Source: Magnetococcales bacterium (GTDB lineage Bacteria; Pseudomonadota; Magnetococcia; Magnetococcales; Magnetaquicoccaceae). From it: DNA of 64,000 nt. Of the stretch, positions 18,401 through 27,143 are shown in pieces. The stretch spans positions 1 through 64,000 of the forward strand of contig JADGBT010000002.1 of assembly GCA_015231375.1 (NCBI GenBank), read 5' to 3'. Below the pieces are notes generated by a model, which made no database searches, was not told the origin of the DNA, and was given only the letters and a program-made list of their open reading frames with translations. Position numbers and translations under genes: made by a program. Each line of letters begins with the position of its first letter. Within the stretch, counting starts at the first letter, position 1.

Positions 18401-18668
18401 GGGAATTGGAAAGCAGATTGCCGATCATGGCCGCGCAGCCATGTTGTTCGATCAACCGCTCCGCCGCCATCACCGCGCCAGGCGGCAGACTGCCATCGTC
18501 TTCCACCACCAGACGCAACGGCCTGCCGAGCACCCCTCCATTTTCGTTCACCTCCTGCACCGCCAACTGCGCGGCCATGGTGATCTCGGGACCGTACATC
18601 CCCACCACGCCCGTCATCGGAGACATCAAGCCCAACACCACCTCTGTGTCCCGATAGGATCGTTTCAT
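15405..18668 (-). CDS. Hybrid histidine kinase with an N-terminal periplasmic-binding-protein domain but no membrane segment
   Basis: 1087 residues. The order is a type-I periplasmic-binding fold of the amide/branched-amino-acid ABC-substrate class (about 8-380; VLGLMSPMTGVVGMYGPEI, GGVLGRPLRLVVEDD), then PAS/PAC (about 395-515), a coiled coil and HisKA (His in VNMSHEIRTPMNGVLGM). HATPase (GDPYRLSQILFNLLGNAVKF, GGTGLGLAITRQLV), a receiver (Asp in VIFMDCEMPILDGF) and Hpt (His in AAHTLKSSSLTMG) complete it. A glycine/glutamate-rich linker joins receiver and Hpt. No signal peptide or transmembrane helix is seen, so the ligand domain should face the cytoplasm. The start overlaps the upstream kinase stop as ATGA, and the 3' end overlaps the HD-GYP gene. 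Confidence 0.9.
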   Translation of the reverse strand: MKRSYRDTEVVLGLMSPMTGVVGMYGPEITMAAQLAVQEVNENGGVLGRPLRLVVEDDGSLPPGAVMAAERLIEQHGCAAMIGNLLSNSRIAVAYRVAEPRKIPLLNFSFYEGSILSRYFFHFAALPNQQIGKMIPYMHAHHGRRMFFAGNNYEWPRGSIEAAKEALWRDGGEVVGEEYLPLGVTREQIDALLEHVAASGATVLVPYFAGADQLLLLSRFSALGLKGRMAVVMGHYDELMASHLAPEVRAGHYSSNTYFMTVDTAENRSFLERLAAMPGITGLWPQGNGILTNFGEGACLCVKAFAQAVNRAGAWDSESLVQALERLSVTGPQGSVHMDPLTHHARVNTFLSRCTSEGRFEIIENFGLMDPVMPERYSHLRIDARAAREEDIRLQARMLEHMTEGVCLVRALDGVIVYANRRFEEKFGYERGALLGRPIAVTYAGTDQAIDVVVQGIVSQLYRKGIWEGEVRNVRKDGSVFWGHLSITTLTHAEHGEVWMGIHQDITVRKQSEEELRRYRENLEELVRLRTEELEKARDAAESGARAKEIFLVNMSHEIRTPMNGVLGMADLILRTELTEQQRHYAETIHRSGRTLLRIINDILDFAKIKEGRLFLEMLRFDLEVVIRDIRDIFTQRAMRKGLDFHFSQAGDERRALLGDPYRLSQILFNLLGNAVKFTDQGSVGLSVDVVEEREADILLRFCVMDTGIGISAEYQRHMFQNFSQEDPSVARRFGGTGLGLAITRQLVSIMDGELWMESQPGQGSIFWFTARFGKQRQGDLQEIAAWQCDQPTVSLDSVRFRGHVLLVEDNPVNQEVAMATLELFGCQVTVAFNGQQALTLVRDTLPGFDVIFMDCEMPILDGFETTRRLRIWERQVGRSPIPIVALTAHVLQESRQQCNAVGMNDYLHKPFSQSEMGAVLQRWLSYEPRELAGEGSAGSGEGGEGAEAEVGACGAEGGQPGDETPVLDQEAVGRILELVQKGGTNLLDRMVEHYVSRTPELVEALRQALDREDCEGVRVAAHTLKSSSLTMGVARLAELARTMEMEHADLAAVRRQCQRTEALFDEARQALRALCTLQQEGNTHES

Positions 18669-21600
18669 GCGTTGTTCTCACCCGTTCCACTCAAATCGTA
18701 GTCGCGCGCACTGCTCCACAAAAATTCCTGCAACGCCCATTTGACCTTTTTAAACTCTGGACCGGTCAAACGCCAGCACTCCAGCACCTGCATGGCATCG
18801 GCGCACCCGCTTTCCATCATCCGTCCCAACTCCGCCAGACGGACCGACCCCATGGTGAGACTGGAGGATTTCAAGGTGTGGGCCGCCACCCGCACCCCTT
18901 CCGTATCCCGCTGTTCCAGGGCCGTTTCCAATTCCACCAACAACTCCGGCGTCCGCTCACAATAATGTTCCACCATTTTGACCAGCAGATCCGATCCCCC
19001 CTTTCTGGTCAGATTCACGATCTGTTCCAACGCCACCGGATCCAGCACCGGCAGAGTCACCATAGACTCTTTCAGACAAGCGCCCGCATCGCTCCCCAAC
19101 GCCTCTTCCGACAACCGTTCCGCTCCAGCTTCCACCTCCGGTTCCACCGCCGGCTCCACCCCCGGCTCCACAACGGCAATCCTGGAACGAATCGCGCCCA
19201 CCCCCTCCTGACGGGACGGCAACCAGCGTTGCAGCAAGCGGATCAGATCCGACTGGCTGAAAGGCTTGTGCAGATAATCATCCATGCCGGCTTCCAGGCT
19301 CAACTGTCGGCTCTCTTCCAGGACATGGGCGGTCAGGGCGATGATCGGAACCCGAGGCAAACCGGCCTGCTTCTCCAGACGGCGCAACCGGCGGGTGGTC
19401 TCGAAACCGTCCAGGATGGGCATTTCGCAATCCATGAAAATGGCGTCGAACGGCCTGCCCGCACTCTTGACCGCCGCCAACGCCTGCTGACCATTGCGCG
19501 CCGTCGTCACCCGAAAACCGAACAGTTCCAACGTGGCCTCGGCCACCTCCTGATTGACCAGATTATCCTCCACCAGCAGGATATGTCCATCAAAACGGAC
19601 CTCCTCCGGCAAACAGGCGCGCCGATTCTTCTCCCAATCCTCCAGAAGCTGGCGATCCCCGGCCTGCTGTTTGCCGAAACGGGCCACAAAACCGAAGGTC
19701 GCTCCCTGTCCCGGTTCGCTCTCCACCCACAACGCCCCATCCATCACCCGCACCAACTGCCGGGTGATGGCCAGTCCCAACCCGGAACCGCCAAACTTGC
19801 GCGCAATCGACGAGTCGGCCTGGGAAAACGGCTGAAACAGATTCGGCACATACTCGGGGGCAATGCCGATGCCGGTATCGATCACCTCGAAGCGCATCAG
19901 CACATCCGCCTCCCGCTCCTCTTGCACCTCCACCTTCAGAGTGATCGAACCTTTCTCGGTAAACTTGATGGCATTGCCCACCAGATTGAACAGAATCTGA
20001 TTGAGCCGGTAAGCGTCCCCCAGCAGATACACCGGTACCCCCTCGGCAATCCGACAGGTGAACACCAACCCCTTGTTGCCGACCTGAGCGGCAAACATGG
20101 TGCGCAGATCCTGGATCAACTCATTCAGGTCGAACTGGAACATCTCCAGCACCAAACGACCCGACTGAATCTTGGACAGATCCAGAATGTCGTTGATGAT
20201 GCGCAGCAGCGTCCGCCCGGAACGGTGAATGGTATTGACATAATGGCGCTGTTTCTCGGTCAATCCGGTCCTCAAGATCAGATCGGCCATGCCCAGCACC
20301 CCGTTCATGGGCGTGCGAATTTCGTGGCTCATGGAGGCCAGAAACCGCTCTTTGGCCTGATGAGCGGCTTCGGCCTGTTCCGTGCTCAGCCGCAACCGCT
20401 CCTCCCAACGTTTGCGCGTGACCAGATCCATGATGTCCGCACCCACAGCCTGAAGCTGCCGGACATCCTCGTCATCATAAGGGTCCGGTTTGTTTCCAAC
20501 CACCAACACCATCTGCACCAGGCCCTGAACCGGCACCGGCACGATTGAAAACCGGTGAACGGGCCGCTCTCCCTCCCGCATCCAACGCTCACCCAAGGTG
20601 TCCGGATCATTGCCAATCCATACTTTCTGATCGCGCACCACCTCGGTCCAGATCCCGTCGCTGTCCGCAGTCACCGAAAACGAATCGGGCATCCAAGACT
20701 CCCGCCCGCTCTGCCGCCCCCGCGCCACCACGGTAAAGACACACCGCTCCTCATCGAACAGGTACATGAAACCGATCGAACTGCGGGTCAACGTCTCGGC
20801 GACCGCCAGGGATTGCTCACACAACGCCTGCAAGCTGCTCTCCATGGCACAGCGATTGATCTCCATCATCAAGCGCATGCGCTCTTCGTTGATGAGGCGC
20901 GCGGCCAGCGTCCGACGCCGTTCGGTGGCGTCCCGCAACAAGAGCAGACCATGCGTCTGGCGATGCAACCGCATCGGAGAGAGGGTGACATCCACATACA
21001 ACACGCCGCCATCCCGACAGCGGAGACAAACATCGTTCCGGTTCACGGCCCCCCCCGAAGGCGACCACCGACCCCTTTCAAGCAAAGACGACAACACCCC
21101 GTCCGGATTGAGAGCACCCAACCGCATCCCCGCGATCTCCTCCGGTTGGAAGCCGGTCATCCGGCAGAAACAGGTATTGACCATCTGCAGCACGCCGGTC
21201 CGGGGCGCCAGCAGCACAATCCCGTCGCTGGCCGCCTCAAAAATGGTCTTCAACGTCAACTGGCTTTCGGAAAGCCGTCGCAGGACCACATCCCCAATCC
21301 GAATGAATACCACTCCGCCCACCCCCAGCAGCAGCAGGGTGAACATCACGGTGCGGGCCACCGACTCCATCACCGGAGCGCGCAGTTCGTCCATATTGAT
21401 CTTGATCACCATCCCCAAATCCAACGGGGCGATGTAGTCATAAGCGGCCAGCACCTCCGTTCCCTGATAATCCACGCCGATCATCACCCCGGATTTCTTC
21501 TCTTCCAGGGCATGCCGCATGGGGGTGGCCTTGTCCTGATCATTCCAGGAGATGTATTTCGGCAAAGTCGAGGTTTGATCCGCCGGATTCTGCCGAAACA

Positions 21601-21934
21601 GAAACTGGATCTGCTCTTCATGATGATGGGCAAACAGAATCTCGCCCGTGGATCCCAACCCCTTATGCCAATCGTGATAAATCCGCGACAACAGATCGAT
21701 CACAGGCTTGTCATAACTTTTTACGTTACGATTAATACTTTTAATGTTGTTTTCATATAAAAGATGGATGAGTCGTACCTGACTTGCGGCCAACGCGCTC
21801 AAACGCGCGCTTTCACTATCCAACGTGCGTTGATACAAGACATACAACGTGCTGCCCGTACTCAAGAAAACCACCAGCACCATGATTCCCAGCAACAAGA
21901 ACAGCCGCGCCTTTCCTCTAGCCAATCTCAGCAT
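18665..21934 (-). CDS. Membrane hybrid histidine kinase (Cache-PAS-GAF-HisKA-HATPase-REC-Hpt)
   Basis: About 1089 residues if the start is ATG 21934, directly before a typical membrane helix (LARGKARLFLLLGIMVLVVFL); an upstream ATG at 22042 would add 36 unlikely residues. Two membrane helices (about 9-31 and 194-213) bracket a Cache-like periplasmic sensor with GEILFAHHHEEQIQF. PAS (about 226-339), GAF (about 369-504), HisKA (His in LASMSHEIRTPMNGVLGM), HATPase, receiver (Asp in AIFMDCEMPILDGF) and Hpt (AAHTLKSSSLTMG) follow. The kinase core is closely similar to that of the next gene, which implies duplication and possible cross-talk. A valine/glutamate/proline-rich linker (EPGVEPAVEPEVEAGAE) separates receiver and Hpt. 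Confidence 0.9.
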   Translation of the reverse strand: MLRLARGKARLFLLLGIMVLVVFLSTGSTLYVLYQRTLDSESARLSALAASQVRLIHLLYENNIKSINRNVKSYDKPVIDLLSRIYHDWHKGLGSTGEILFAHHHEEQIQFLFRQNPADQTSTLPKYISWNDQDKATPMRHALEEKKSGVMIGVDYQGTEVLAAYDYIAPLDLGMVIKINMDELRAPVMESVARTVMFTLLLLGVGGVVFIRIGDVVLRRLSESQLTLKTIFEAASDGIVLLAPRTGVLQMVNTCFCRMTGFQPEEIAGMRLGALNPDGVLSSLLERGRWSPSGGAVNRNDVCLRCRDGGVLYVDVTLSPMRLHRQTHGLLLLRDATERRRTLAARLINEERMRLMMEINRCAMESSLQALCEQSLAVAETLTRSSIGFMYLFDEERCVFTVVARGRQSGRESWMPDSFSVTADSDGIWTEVVRDQKVWIGNDPDTLGERWMREGERPVHRFSIVPVPVQGLVQMVLVVGNKPDPYDDEDVRQLQAVGADIMDLVTRKRWEERLRLSTEQAEAAHQAKERFLASMSHEIRTPMNGVLGMADLILRTGLTEKQRHYVNTIHRSGRTLLRIINDILDLSKIQSGRLVLEMFQFDLNELIQDLRTMFAAQVGNKGLVFTCRIAEGVPVYLLGDAYRLNQILFNLVGNAIKFTEKGSITLKVEVQEEREADVLMRFEVIDTGIGIAPEYVPNLFQPFSQADSSIARKFGGSGLGLAITRQLVRVMDGALWVESEPGQGATFGFVARFGKQQAGDRQLLEDWEKNRRACLPEEVRFDGHILLVEDNLVNQEVAEATLELFGFRVTTARNGQQALAAVKSAGRPFDAIFMDCEMPILDGFETTRRLRRLEKQAGLPRVPIIALTAHVLEESRQLSLEAGMDDYLHKPFSQSDLIRLLQRWLPSRQEGVGAIRSRIAVVEPGVEPAVEPEVEAGAERLSEEALGSDAGACLKESMVTLPVLDPVALEQIVNLTRKGGSDLLVKMVEHYCERTPELLVELETALEQRDTEGVRVAAHTLKSSSLTMGSVRLAELGRMMESGCADAMQVLECWRLTGPEFKKVKWALQEFLWSSARDYDLSGTGENNA

Positions 21935-22078
21935 GAACACTCGCCCCCCCGGACAAAACGACACCCAACCATCCTGACCATTCCAATCCTGATACCTCCA
22001 GCCGCTTTCATAACAAGAAAAACGATCCTCCTTCCAGAACACATACGCCCCATCACCCTGGAAGCGCGTCCCGATTCA

Positions 22079-22279
22079 TCAAAGGATCGATTCCGAATTG
22101 CGAATGCCCGCCACCCGCATGCCATTGCCGGATTCATACACCTCCAGATAGGTGCCGTTCCCGAAATGAAACTCCAGACTGCGGAATGGCACCGGCGACT
22201 CCCGCTCCTTCAAGACCACACTCTCGATTTCCAGCCCTTCCAGACCTTTCAACACATTTCTCTCCTCGCAGGTAATCAT
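22079..22279 (-). CDS. Small hypothetical protein at the head of the signalling operon
   Basis: 66 residues with a balanced composition (LEGLEIESVVLKERESPVPF then SLEFHFGNGTYLEVYESGNG). It reads like a small folded beta protein rather than a shadow frame. The ATG at 22279 has a purine-rich GGGGGAAAAGAGA just before it. It lies 145 bases before the first hybrid kinase on the same strand. No family is recognised, there is no membrane segment and no cysteine cluster. Function unknown; it may be the first gene of the operon. Confidence 0.55.
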   Translation of the reverse strand: MITCEERNVLKGLEGLEIESVVLKERESPVPFRSLEFHFGNGTYLEVYESGNGMRVAGIRNSESIL

Positions 22280-22482
22280 TCTCTTTTCCCCCCTGATCTG
22301 TTAAGCCCGATATTCCTTCCCATGATCCGTGTTTATCACAAGACTAAACAATTAACACAAACCATGCCACCTATTCACACCCAACATCGCACCGCAACAC
22401 AATGCCTATGGAACCCTTCACGACCCTGCTGCGACCACTCAAACGAACACTCGGGGAACATCGGACCCACCATCCAATAAGA

Positions 22483-22499
22483 GTCATGTTTATCATGAC
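22483..22499. promoter_or_regulatory. Inverted repeat GTCATG-N5-CATGAC, candidate operator
   Basis: Perfect 6-base arms around TTTAT, followed on the plus strand by an A-rich tract. It lies about 205 bases upstream of the small gene that heads the signalling operon. Regulator unknown. Confidence 0.3.
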
Positions 22500-22783
22500 A
22501 AATTAAAAAAAACCAGATTGGAATCAAATCCTCTGCTCTTCTCTCCTCCTGCGACCAGGCGACACCGCAAGCCGCCGCAATACGCAGCACAAACAAAAGA
22601 GCGCGCATCCCCCATGACCACCCATTCTGCCCACCTTCTCACAAGAAACGGGAAGCATCCAGCCACGGGACACGGATGCGATACGGATACAGGATGCAAC
22701 ATCCGTCATTCACTCCGGATAAAGAATTAGAAAAAATTGATATTGATCAACAAGATATTAGGCATGAAAGAAACAAACAAAGA

Positions 22784-22799
22784 TGCAACGAACGTTGCA
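22784..22799 (-). terminator. Possible terminator of the sigma54 regulator gene
   Basis: TGCAACG-TT-CGTTGCA (minus strand) is a perfect 7-base inverted repeat starting nine bases after the stop of the regulator gene, followed by a T-rich stretch (TCTTTGTTTGTTTC). The two-base loop is very tight, so a protein-binding palindrome is an alternative. Confidence 0.4.
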
Positions 22800-22807
22800 G
22801 GATGCGC

Positions 22808-24295
22808 TCAATTCTGGAGTGACGGATTGCCACGTCGGGCGATTCTCTGATTCAGGGCCTGCCGGGTCAAACCGAGCATGGACGCCGCAATGCCTTGATT
22901 GCCACGGCTTTTTTCCAAGGCATAGCCGATCAGATAAGATTCTGCCTCCTTGAGGGTGGGAGGTCTCTCCCCGGAGGGCCAATACAGGGGAGCCTTGGTA
23001 AGCCCCTCTTCGGATCGGAGGCGACCGCCCCCCCCTTTCCCGGCCTCCTGACCCACCACACGTTTGAAGGTCTCCAGGGAAAGAACGCCTTTGGTATGGT
23101 GCGCGACCGCATCCATGACCATGGAACGCAACTCGCGCACATTGCCTGGAAACACATAACACTCCAATAGATTCACCAGTTGCGGAGGCGGTACGGGCGG
23201 CGGATGCAGACCGATGGTCCGGGAGACTTCGGTGATGAATCGATCCAGCAACAGCGGAAGATCCTCCTGGCGTTCCCGCAAAGGAGGAATGACGATGGCG
23301 TGGGTGGAAAGGCGATAATAGAGGTCTGCGCGGAATTTTTCGGCTTGAATCCTCTGCTTAAGATCCCGGTTGGTGGCCGCAACAATAGTGATGTCTGCAT
23401 TCCTGGAGACATCCGAACCCAACGGTTCAAATTTCTTCTCCTGCAACAACCGCAACAGCTTCACCTGACTGGACTCGGAAAGATCACCGATTTCGTCCAG
23501 AAACAAGGTGCCCCGGGCCGCTTTGGTCACCAGTCCCTCCCGCAGGGTCTGCGCCCCGGTAAAGGCCCCTTTCGTGTGTCCGAACAGAGTATCGGCGAAC
23601 AGGTGATCATCCAGTCCCGCCACGTTGACCGCCACCAAAGGACCGCTCACCCGACGCAGCACATGAAACGCCTGAGCAAACAACTCTTTGCCGGTTCCGG
23701 TCTCTCCGTGGATCAGGAGCGGCTCACCGGTGCGGACGGCGGACTCCAGATATTTGAACAGATTAAACATTTTCTGACTGCGGGTCACGATCCCCTCGAA
23801 AGCCTCCGGATGCTTCAGGTTCCCGCCCAGCAGATAGTCCTTCAAGGTGTCCGCATGCAGACGCAGACCCACCAACTCCTTGGCCTTGCGCACAGCGGCG
23901 ATCAGGCGTTCCACCTCCACGGGCTTGATCAGATAATCCGCTGCTCCGTTTTTCATGCACTCCACAGCCGTATCCACATCCTGGAGCGCCGTCACCATGA
24001 TCACCGGAATGTACGGATGATGCGCCTTGACCTGGACCAGCAACTCCATCCCCGACACATACGGCATGCGCATGTCCAACAGCAAGACCGCGACACAGGC
24101 GATCTTTAAAAAAGGCATCACCTCGCGACTGTCGTTCAGGGTCTTGACCGGACCAAGTCCATGATTGATCAACAACAATCTCAAACTCAACAACAGGCTG
24201 GCTTCGTCGTCCACCACCAACACCAAAGGCGCCTGATGGCCATCCGTGACCTCAGAAACAGACAGGGAGAGCAAACCAGAATCAGAGGAGGACAC
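22808..24295 (-). CDS. NtrC-type sigma54-dependent response regulator
   Basis: About 495 residues from a GTG at 24295 (GGGGTGGAA just upstream); a TTG at 24316 is the alternative. The receiver domain has LVVDDEASLLLSLRLLL and Asp in LLLDMRMPYVSGMELL. The AAA+ domain (about 165-395) has Walker A GETGTGKELFAQAF, the sigma54-contact loop GAFTGAQ, Walker B GTLFLDEIGDL and VPGNVRELR-like FPGNVRELRSM. The C-terminal Fis-type HTH reads NQGIAASMLGLTRQALNQRI. All motifs for sigma54 open-complex formation are intact. It overlaps the 3' end of its partner kinase gene. The only good sigma54 promoter noticed in the region lies in front of the giant repeat gene, making that its likely target. Confidence 0.92.
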   Translation of the reverse strand: MSSSDSGLLSLSVSEVTDGHQAPLVLVVDDEASLLLSLRLLLINHGLGPVKTLNDSREVMPFLKIACVAVLLLDMRMPYVSGMELLVQVKAHHPYIPVIMVTALQDVDTAVECMKNGAADYLIKPVEVERLIAAVRKAKELVGLRLHADTLKDYLLGGNLKHPEAFEGIVTRSQKMFNLFKYLESAVRTGEPLLIHGETGTGKELFAQAFHVLRRVSGPLVAVNVAGLDDHLFADTLFGHTKGAFTGAQTLREGLVTKAARGTLFLDEIGDLSESSQVKLLRLLQEKKFEPLGSDVSRNADITIVAATNRDLKQRIQAEKFRADLYYRLSTHAIVIPPLRERQEDLPLLLDRFITEVSRTIGLHPPPVPPPQLVNLLECYVFPGNVRELRSMVMDAVAHHTKGVLSLETFKRVVGQEAGKGGGGRLRSEEGLTKAPLYWPSGERPPTLKEAESYLIGYALEKSRGNQGIAASMLGLTRQALNQRIARRGNPSLQN

Positions 24296-26912
24296 TGTTC
24301 CACCCCGGAAAAACAATGGTCACCTGTGTACCTTGGCCAAGCTCCGAATGAACCGACAACGCGCCTTGATGCATCGTGATGATTCTCTTGGTGATGGAAA
24401 ATCCCAATCCCATCCCGCCGCACTCCTGACGGGTGGTAAAAAAAGCCTCCCCGAGACGGGACAGATGTTCCGGCGCGATCCCGCATCCCCCATCCCGGAT
24501 CTCCACCCGGACGCCGCGCGACAGCGGGTCTGGCGCCATGACCATGGAAACCCCCTCTTCCGGATCGTCCAGAGACTGTAACGCATTCAGGATCAAATTG
24601 GTGAACACCTGAAACAACTGCTCCGGATTGCCCATCACCATATGGGGTACGGATTCCCATTGTGTGTTGAAATAACGAGCATGACGACTGATTCTTTCTT
24701 GCAAAAACAATACCGATCTCTGCAAAATCTCTCGCAGATCCACCGGTTGCATGGCGGGCTGCTGTTGCGGACGGGACAACATCTTCATGTTGTTGATGAT
24801 GGATTGGATGCGGCGGGCATTCTCCTCGATGCCCTGCACCAACACTCCCACGCTCTCTCCCGTTTCCGAATAAGGCGCGCCCCCAAAAGAGAAATCACCA
24901 TTGCACTGATAATAACCATCCAGAATCCGTTTAGCATCCTGCCACATCCCCTGCAACAAACTGGCGTTCACCACAATAATATTGTTTGGATTGTTCACCT
25001 CGTGGGCAATGCCGGCCGCCAGCAATCCCATCGAGGCCAACCGATCATTCTGACAACTCTGATTCTGGAGACGTACCCGCTCCTCGGCGGCAAGCTTGAT
25101 ATCAGTAATATCCTCAATCGCACCCAATACACCCAGAATGGCATCGTCGTTTCCATGCAGTGGAATTTTAGTGGTGGAAACCCAAGCCACAGAACCCCCT
25201 TTCCGCACAAGCGTCATTTCCCGTCCATAAATCCCCAGCCGACTTTCGATCACCTGGCGATCAAAACGACGACACTCCTCCGCCAGACTCGCCCAGGGCA
25301 TATCGTCATCGCTTTTGCCGATGATCTGATCGGGATGATCAAAACCGGCCACCTCCAGAAAGGATCGATTGCACCCCTGATAAATCGATCGGGTATCCTT
25401 CCAGAACACCTGAATCGGGATGGCATCCAGAATGGTGCGCAACATGCGATTGGTGTCACGCAGTCGCAAGGCATTTTCCGTTTTTTCCGTCACGTCCAGC
25501 AACGTCAGGATCAACCGCTCCACCTGTCCATCCGCACCCCGCACAGGCAACAACGACCAGTCCCAATAGGTCACCCCCCATTCGGGATGATCCGAAAACT
25601 CGAACGGCTTGGCCTCGACCGTAAACGGCACGCCGGTCTCCACCACCCGACGAAAAATGGCCTCGTTCTCCGGATGGGGATACTGGATGAAATAATTCTT
25701 TCCCGGAAAGAAATCCAGATCCAGGGCGCACTTCTCGGCATAGGAGCGGTTCACCCGAATGAAATTGAACTCCCTGTCCAGAAAAGCGATGGAGAGATGA
25801 CTGGTGTGAAACAAGGTCTCCAGCAACTCATGAAATTGGCGCAAAGCCTCATCGGTACGTTTGCGTTCGGTGATGTCCGTATCGATGGCCCCGATCCCCA
25901 ACCGTTGGCCATGCGCGTCGTACATGGGAAACTTGACGGACAGATAGGTCCGTGAAGTTTCCCCGTCCTGGACCACCAACTCTTGTTCGATGAGGGTCTG
26001 TTGTTGTGCCACCCGTTGGTCGTGCTGCCAATGGCTGGAAGCAAGCCCCTCGGGCATCAAATCAAACACGGTCTTGCCGCCAAGATCCTGCCCTTTGACC
26101 CGAAACACCTCCTCGAAACGACGATTGATCAGCAGATAATGTCCCAGCGTGTCTTTCAGATAAATCAAGGCATTTGAGTTGTTGATGATGCCCATCAAAC
26201 GGTTTTCGCTCAAAGACAAGGCCGTCAGGGTACGCTGCAAAGCGACCATGGCCGCCTGACGGGTCGCATCCATCGAAGAAAAACGCAAAAACTGCCTGCG
26301 GGTGATGGCTGCGGCAATCAGACTAACCGCCACCACAAACAGCATGCTCATCCAGATCGCCTTGTGCTGGGCGCGCACCGACTCCTGCTGAGCAGACAAA
26401 GCCTTGTATTCCGCAAAACGAATCACCTCGTTGATCAACTGCTCCAACTTCACAATAATCTCACGACTGATCTCCTGCTCTTTCTGGATCGCTTCCGGCA
26501 CATTCCCCATTCGCACCAGGTCCATCACCTCCTGTAGCCTGTAACGCAACTCGATACACTCCTGCCGAATGTGACGCACCAGTTCCTGACTGCCCAAAAA
26601 CCGTTCCCCAATCAGCTTCAGATTGACGTTCAACGCAATCTCCTGATTTATCATAGCCTTCCATGTATCACTCTCGGGTTCGAACTGCTGATCCCTGAAC
26701 AGATCCCGGATGATCAACTGCATCTGGAAAAGAGACGACTTGGTGCGCTGGGCCGCGTTGCTCACGTGAAACGGATGCCGGTAAAGCATGTCATTGGCCG
26801 CAACAATTTGTTCCATCTGAAAAATCAATATGGATCCCATGCCGATCATCAACAAAACGATCAATAAATACCCACCCATCTTCTGTTCCTGCAAAGTCAA
26901 CTGACGCAACAT
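24282..26912 (-). CDS. Membrane sensor histidine kinase with three PAS domains
   Basis: 876 residues from ATG 26912, chosen for the strong AGGAGGG five bases upstream; the longest frame would add 76 residues and run into a terminator hairpin. Membrane helices at about 12-31 and 186-205 bracket an all-helical periplasmic domain of four-helix-bundle type. Three PAS domains follow (about 237-349, 359-479, 489-604). The HisKA motif is GIAHEVNNPNNIIVVN (an NtrB/ZraS-like H box), and the HATPase has NLILNALQSL and GGMGLGFSITKRI. There is no receiver domain. It should phosphorylate the adjacent sigma54 regulator, with which it overlaps by 14 bases. Confidence 0.92.
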   Translation of the reverse strand: MLRQLTLQEQKMGGYLLIVLLMIGMGSILIFQMEQIVAANDMLYRHPFHVSNAAQRTKSSLFQMQLIIRDLFRDQQFEPESDTWKAMINQEIALNVNLKLIGERFLGSQELVRHIRQECIELRYRLQEVMDLVRMGNVPEAIQKEQEISREIIVKLEQLINEVIRFAEYKALSAQQESVRAQHKAIWMSMLFVVAVSLIAAAITRRQFLRFSSMDATRQAAMVALQRTLTALSLSENRLMGIINNSNALIYLKDTLGHYLLINRRFEEVFRVKGQDLGGKTVFDLMPEGLASSHWQHDQRVAQQQTLIEQELVVQDGETSRTYLSVKFPMYDAHGQRLGIGAIDTDITERKRTDEALRQFHELLETLFHTSHLSIAFLDREFNFIRVNRSYAEKCALDLDFFPGKNYFIQYPHPENEAIFRRVVETGVPFTVEAKPFEFSDHPEWGVTYWDWSLLPVRGADGQVERLILTLLDVTEKTENALRLRDTNRMLRTILDAIPIQVFWKDTRSIYQGCNRSFLEVAGFDHPDQIIGKSDDDMPWASLAEECRRFDRQVIESRLGIYGREMTLVRKGGSVAWVSTTKIPLHGNDDAILGVLGAIEDITDIKLAAEERVRLQNQSCQNDRLASMGLLAAGIAHEVNNPNNIIVVNASLLQGMWQDAKRILDGYYQCNGDFSFGGAPYSETGESVGVLVQGIEENARRIQSIINNMKMLSRPQQQPAMQPVDLREILQRSVLFLQERISRHARYFNTQWESVPHMVMGNPEQLFQVFTNLILNALQSLDDPEEGVSMVMAPDPLSRGVRVEIRDGGCGIAPEHLSRLGEAFFTTRQECGGMGLGFSITKRIITMHQGALSVHSELGQGTQVTIVFPGWNSVLL

Positions 26913-27080
26913 GAATTCCCTCCTGAATGCATCCATCCCGATCCGATTTTTCGGATTCAACGGACAGTCTCGGTTTGCCTTCTGCCGCCTGCCAGACCGG
27001 ATGGCCCGACACAACGCCCCGTAAGCCGCTGGCCAGCACACAGTCAGACAAACCCCCCTCGCCTTTTTTCCCAACCCGAC

Positions 27081-27126
27081 AAAAAAAACCGGCCAGCCCC
27101 GCTCCCGAAGGAGAAGGACTGGCCGG
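27081..27126 (-). terminator. Strong rho-independent terminator of the giant repeat gene
   Basis: On the minus strand CCGGCCAG (27126-27119) pairs with CTGGCCGG (27096-27089). An inner stem CTCC-TTCG-GGAG forms a stable UUCG tetraloop, and eight T residues follow directly (27088-27081). It lies 86 bases after the giant gene's stop and before the kinase gene. It therefore separates the secreted-protein transcript from the two-component genes. Confidence 0.9.
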
Positions 27127-27143
27127 TGGATACGACTCAAACC

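Larger units (their letters stand above)
22280..22807. other. Long intergenic region upstream of the signalling operon
   Basis: About 530 AT-richer bases with no convincing gene; short frames here lack ribosome-binding sites and protein-like composition. It should hold the promoter of the minus-strand signalling operon. Visible elements are an inverted repeat GTCATG-TTTAT-CATGAC at 22483-22499, next to an A/T tract, and an inverted repeat of ACGGATG/CATCCGT near 22673-22706. Confidence 0.5.

Noticed and set aside
22375-22730. Several 60-77-codon frames in the intergenic region before the signalling operon
   Set aside because: Cys/Arg-rich shadow compositions on both strands, mutually overlapping, with no ribosome-binding sites.
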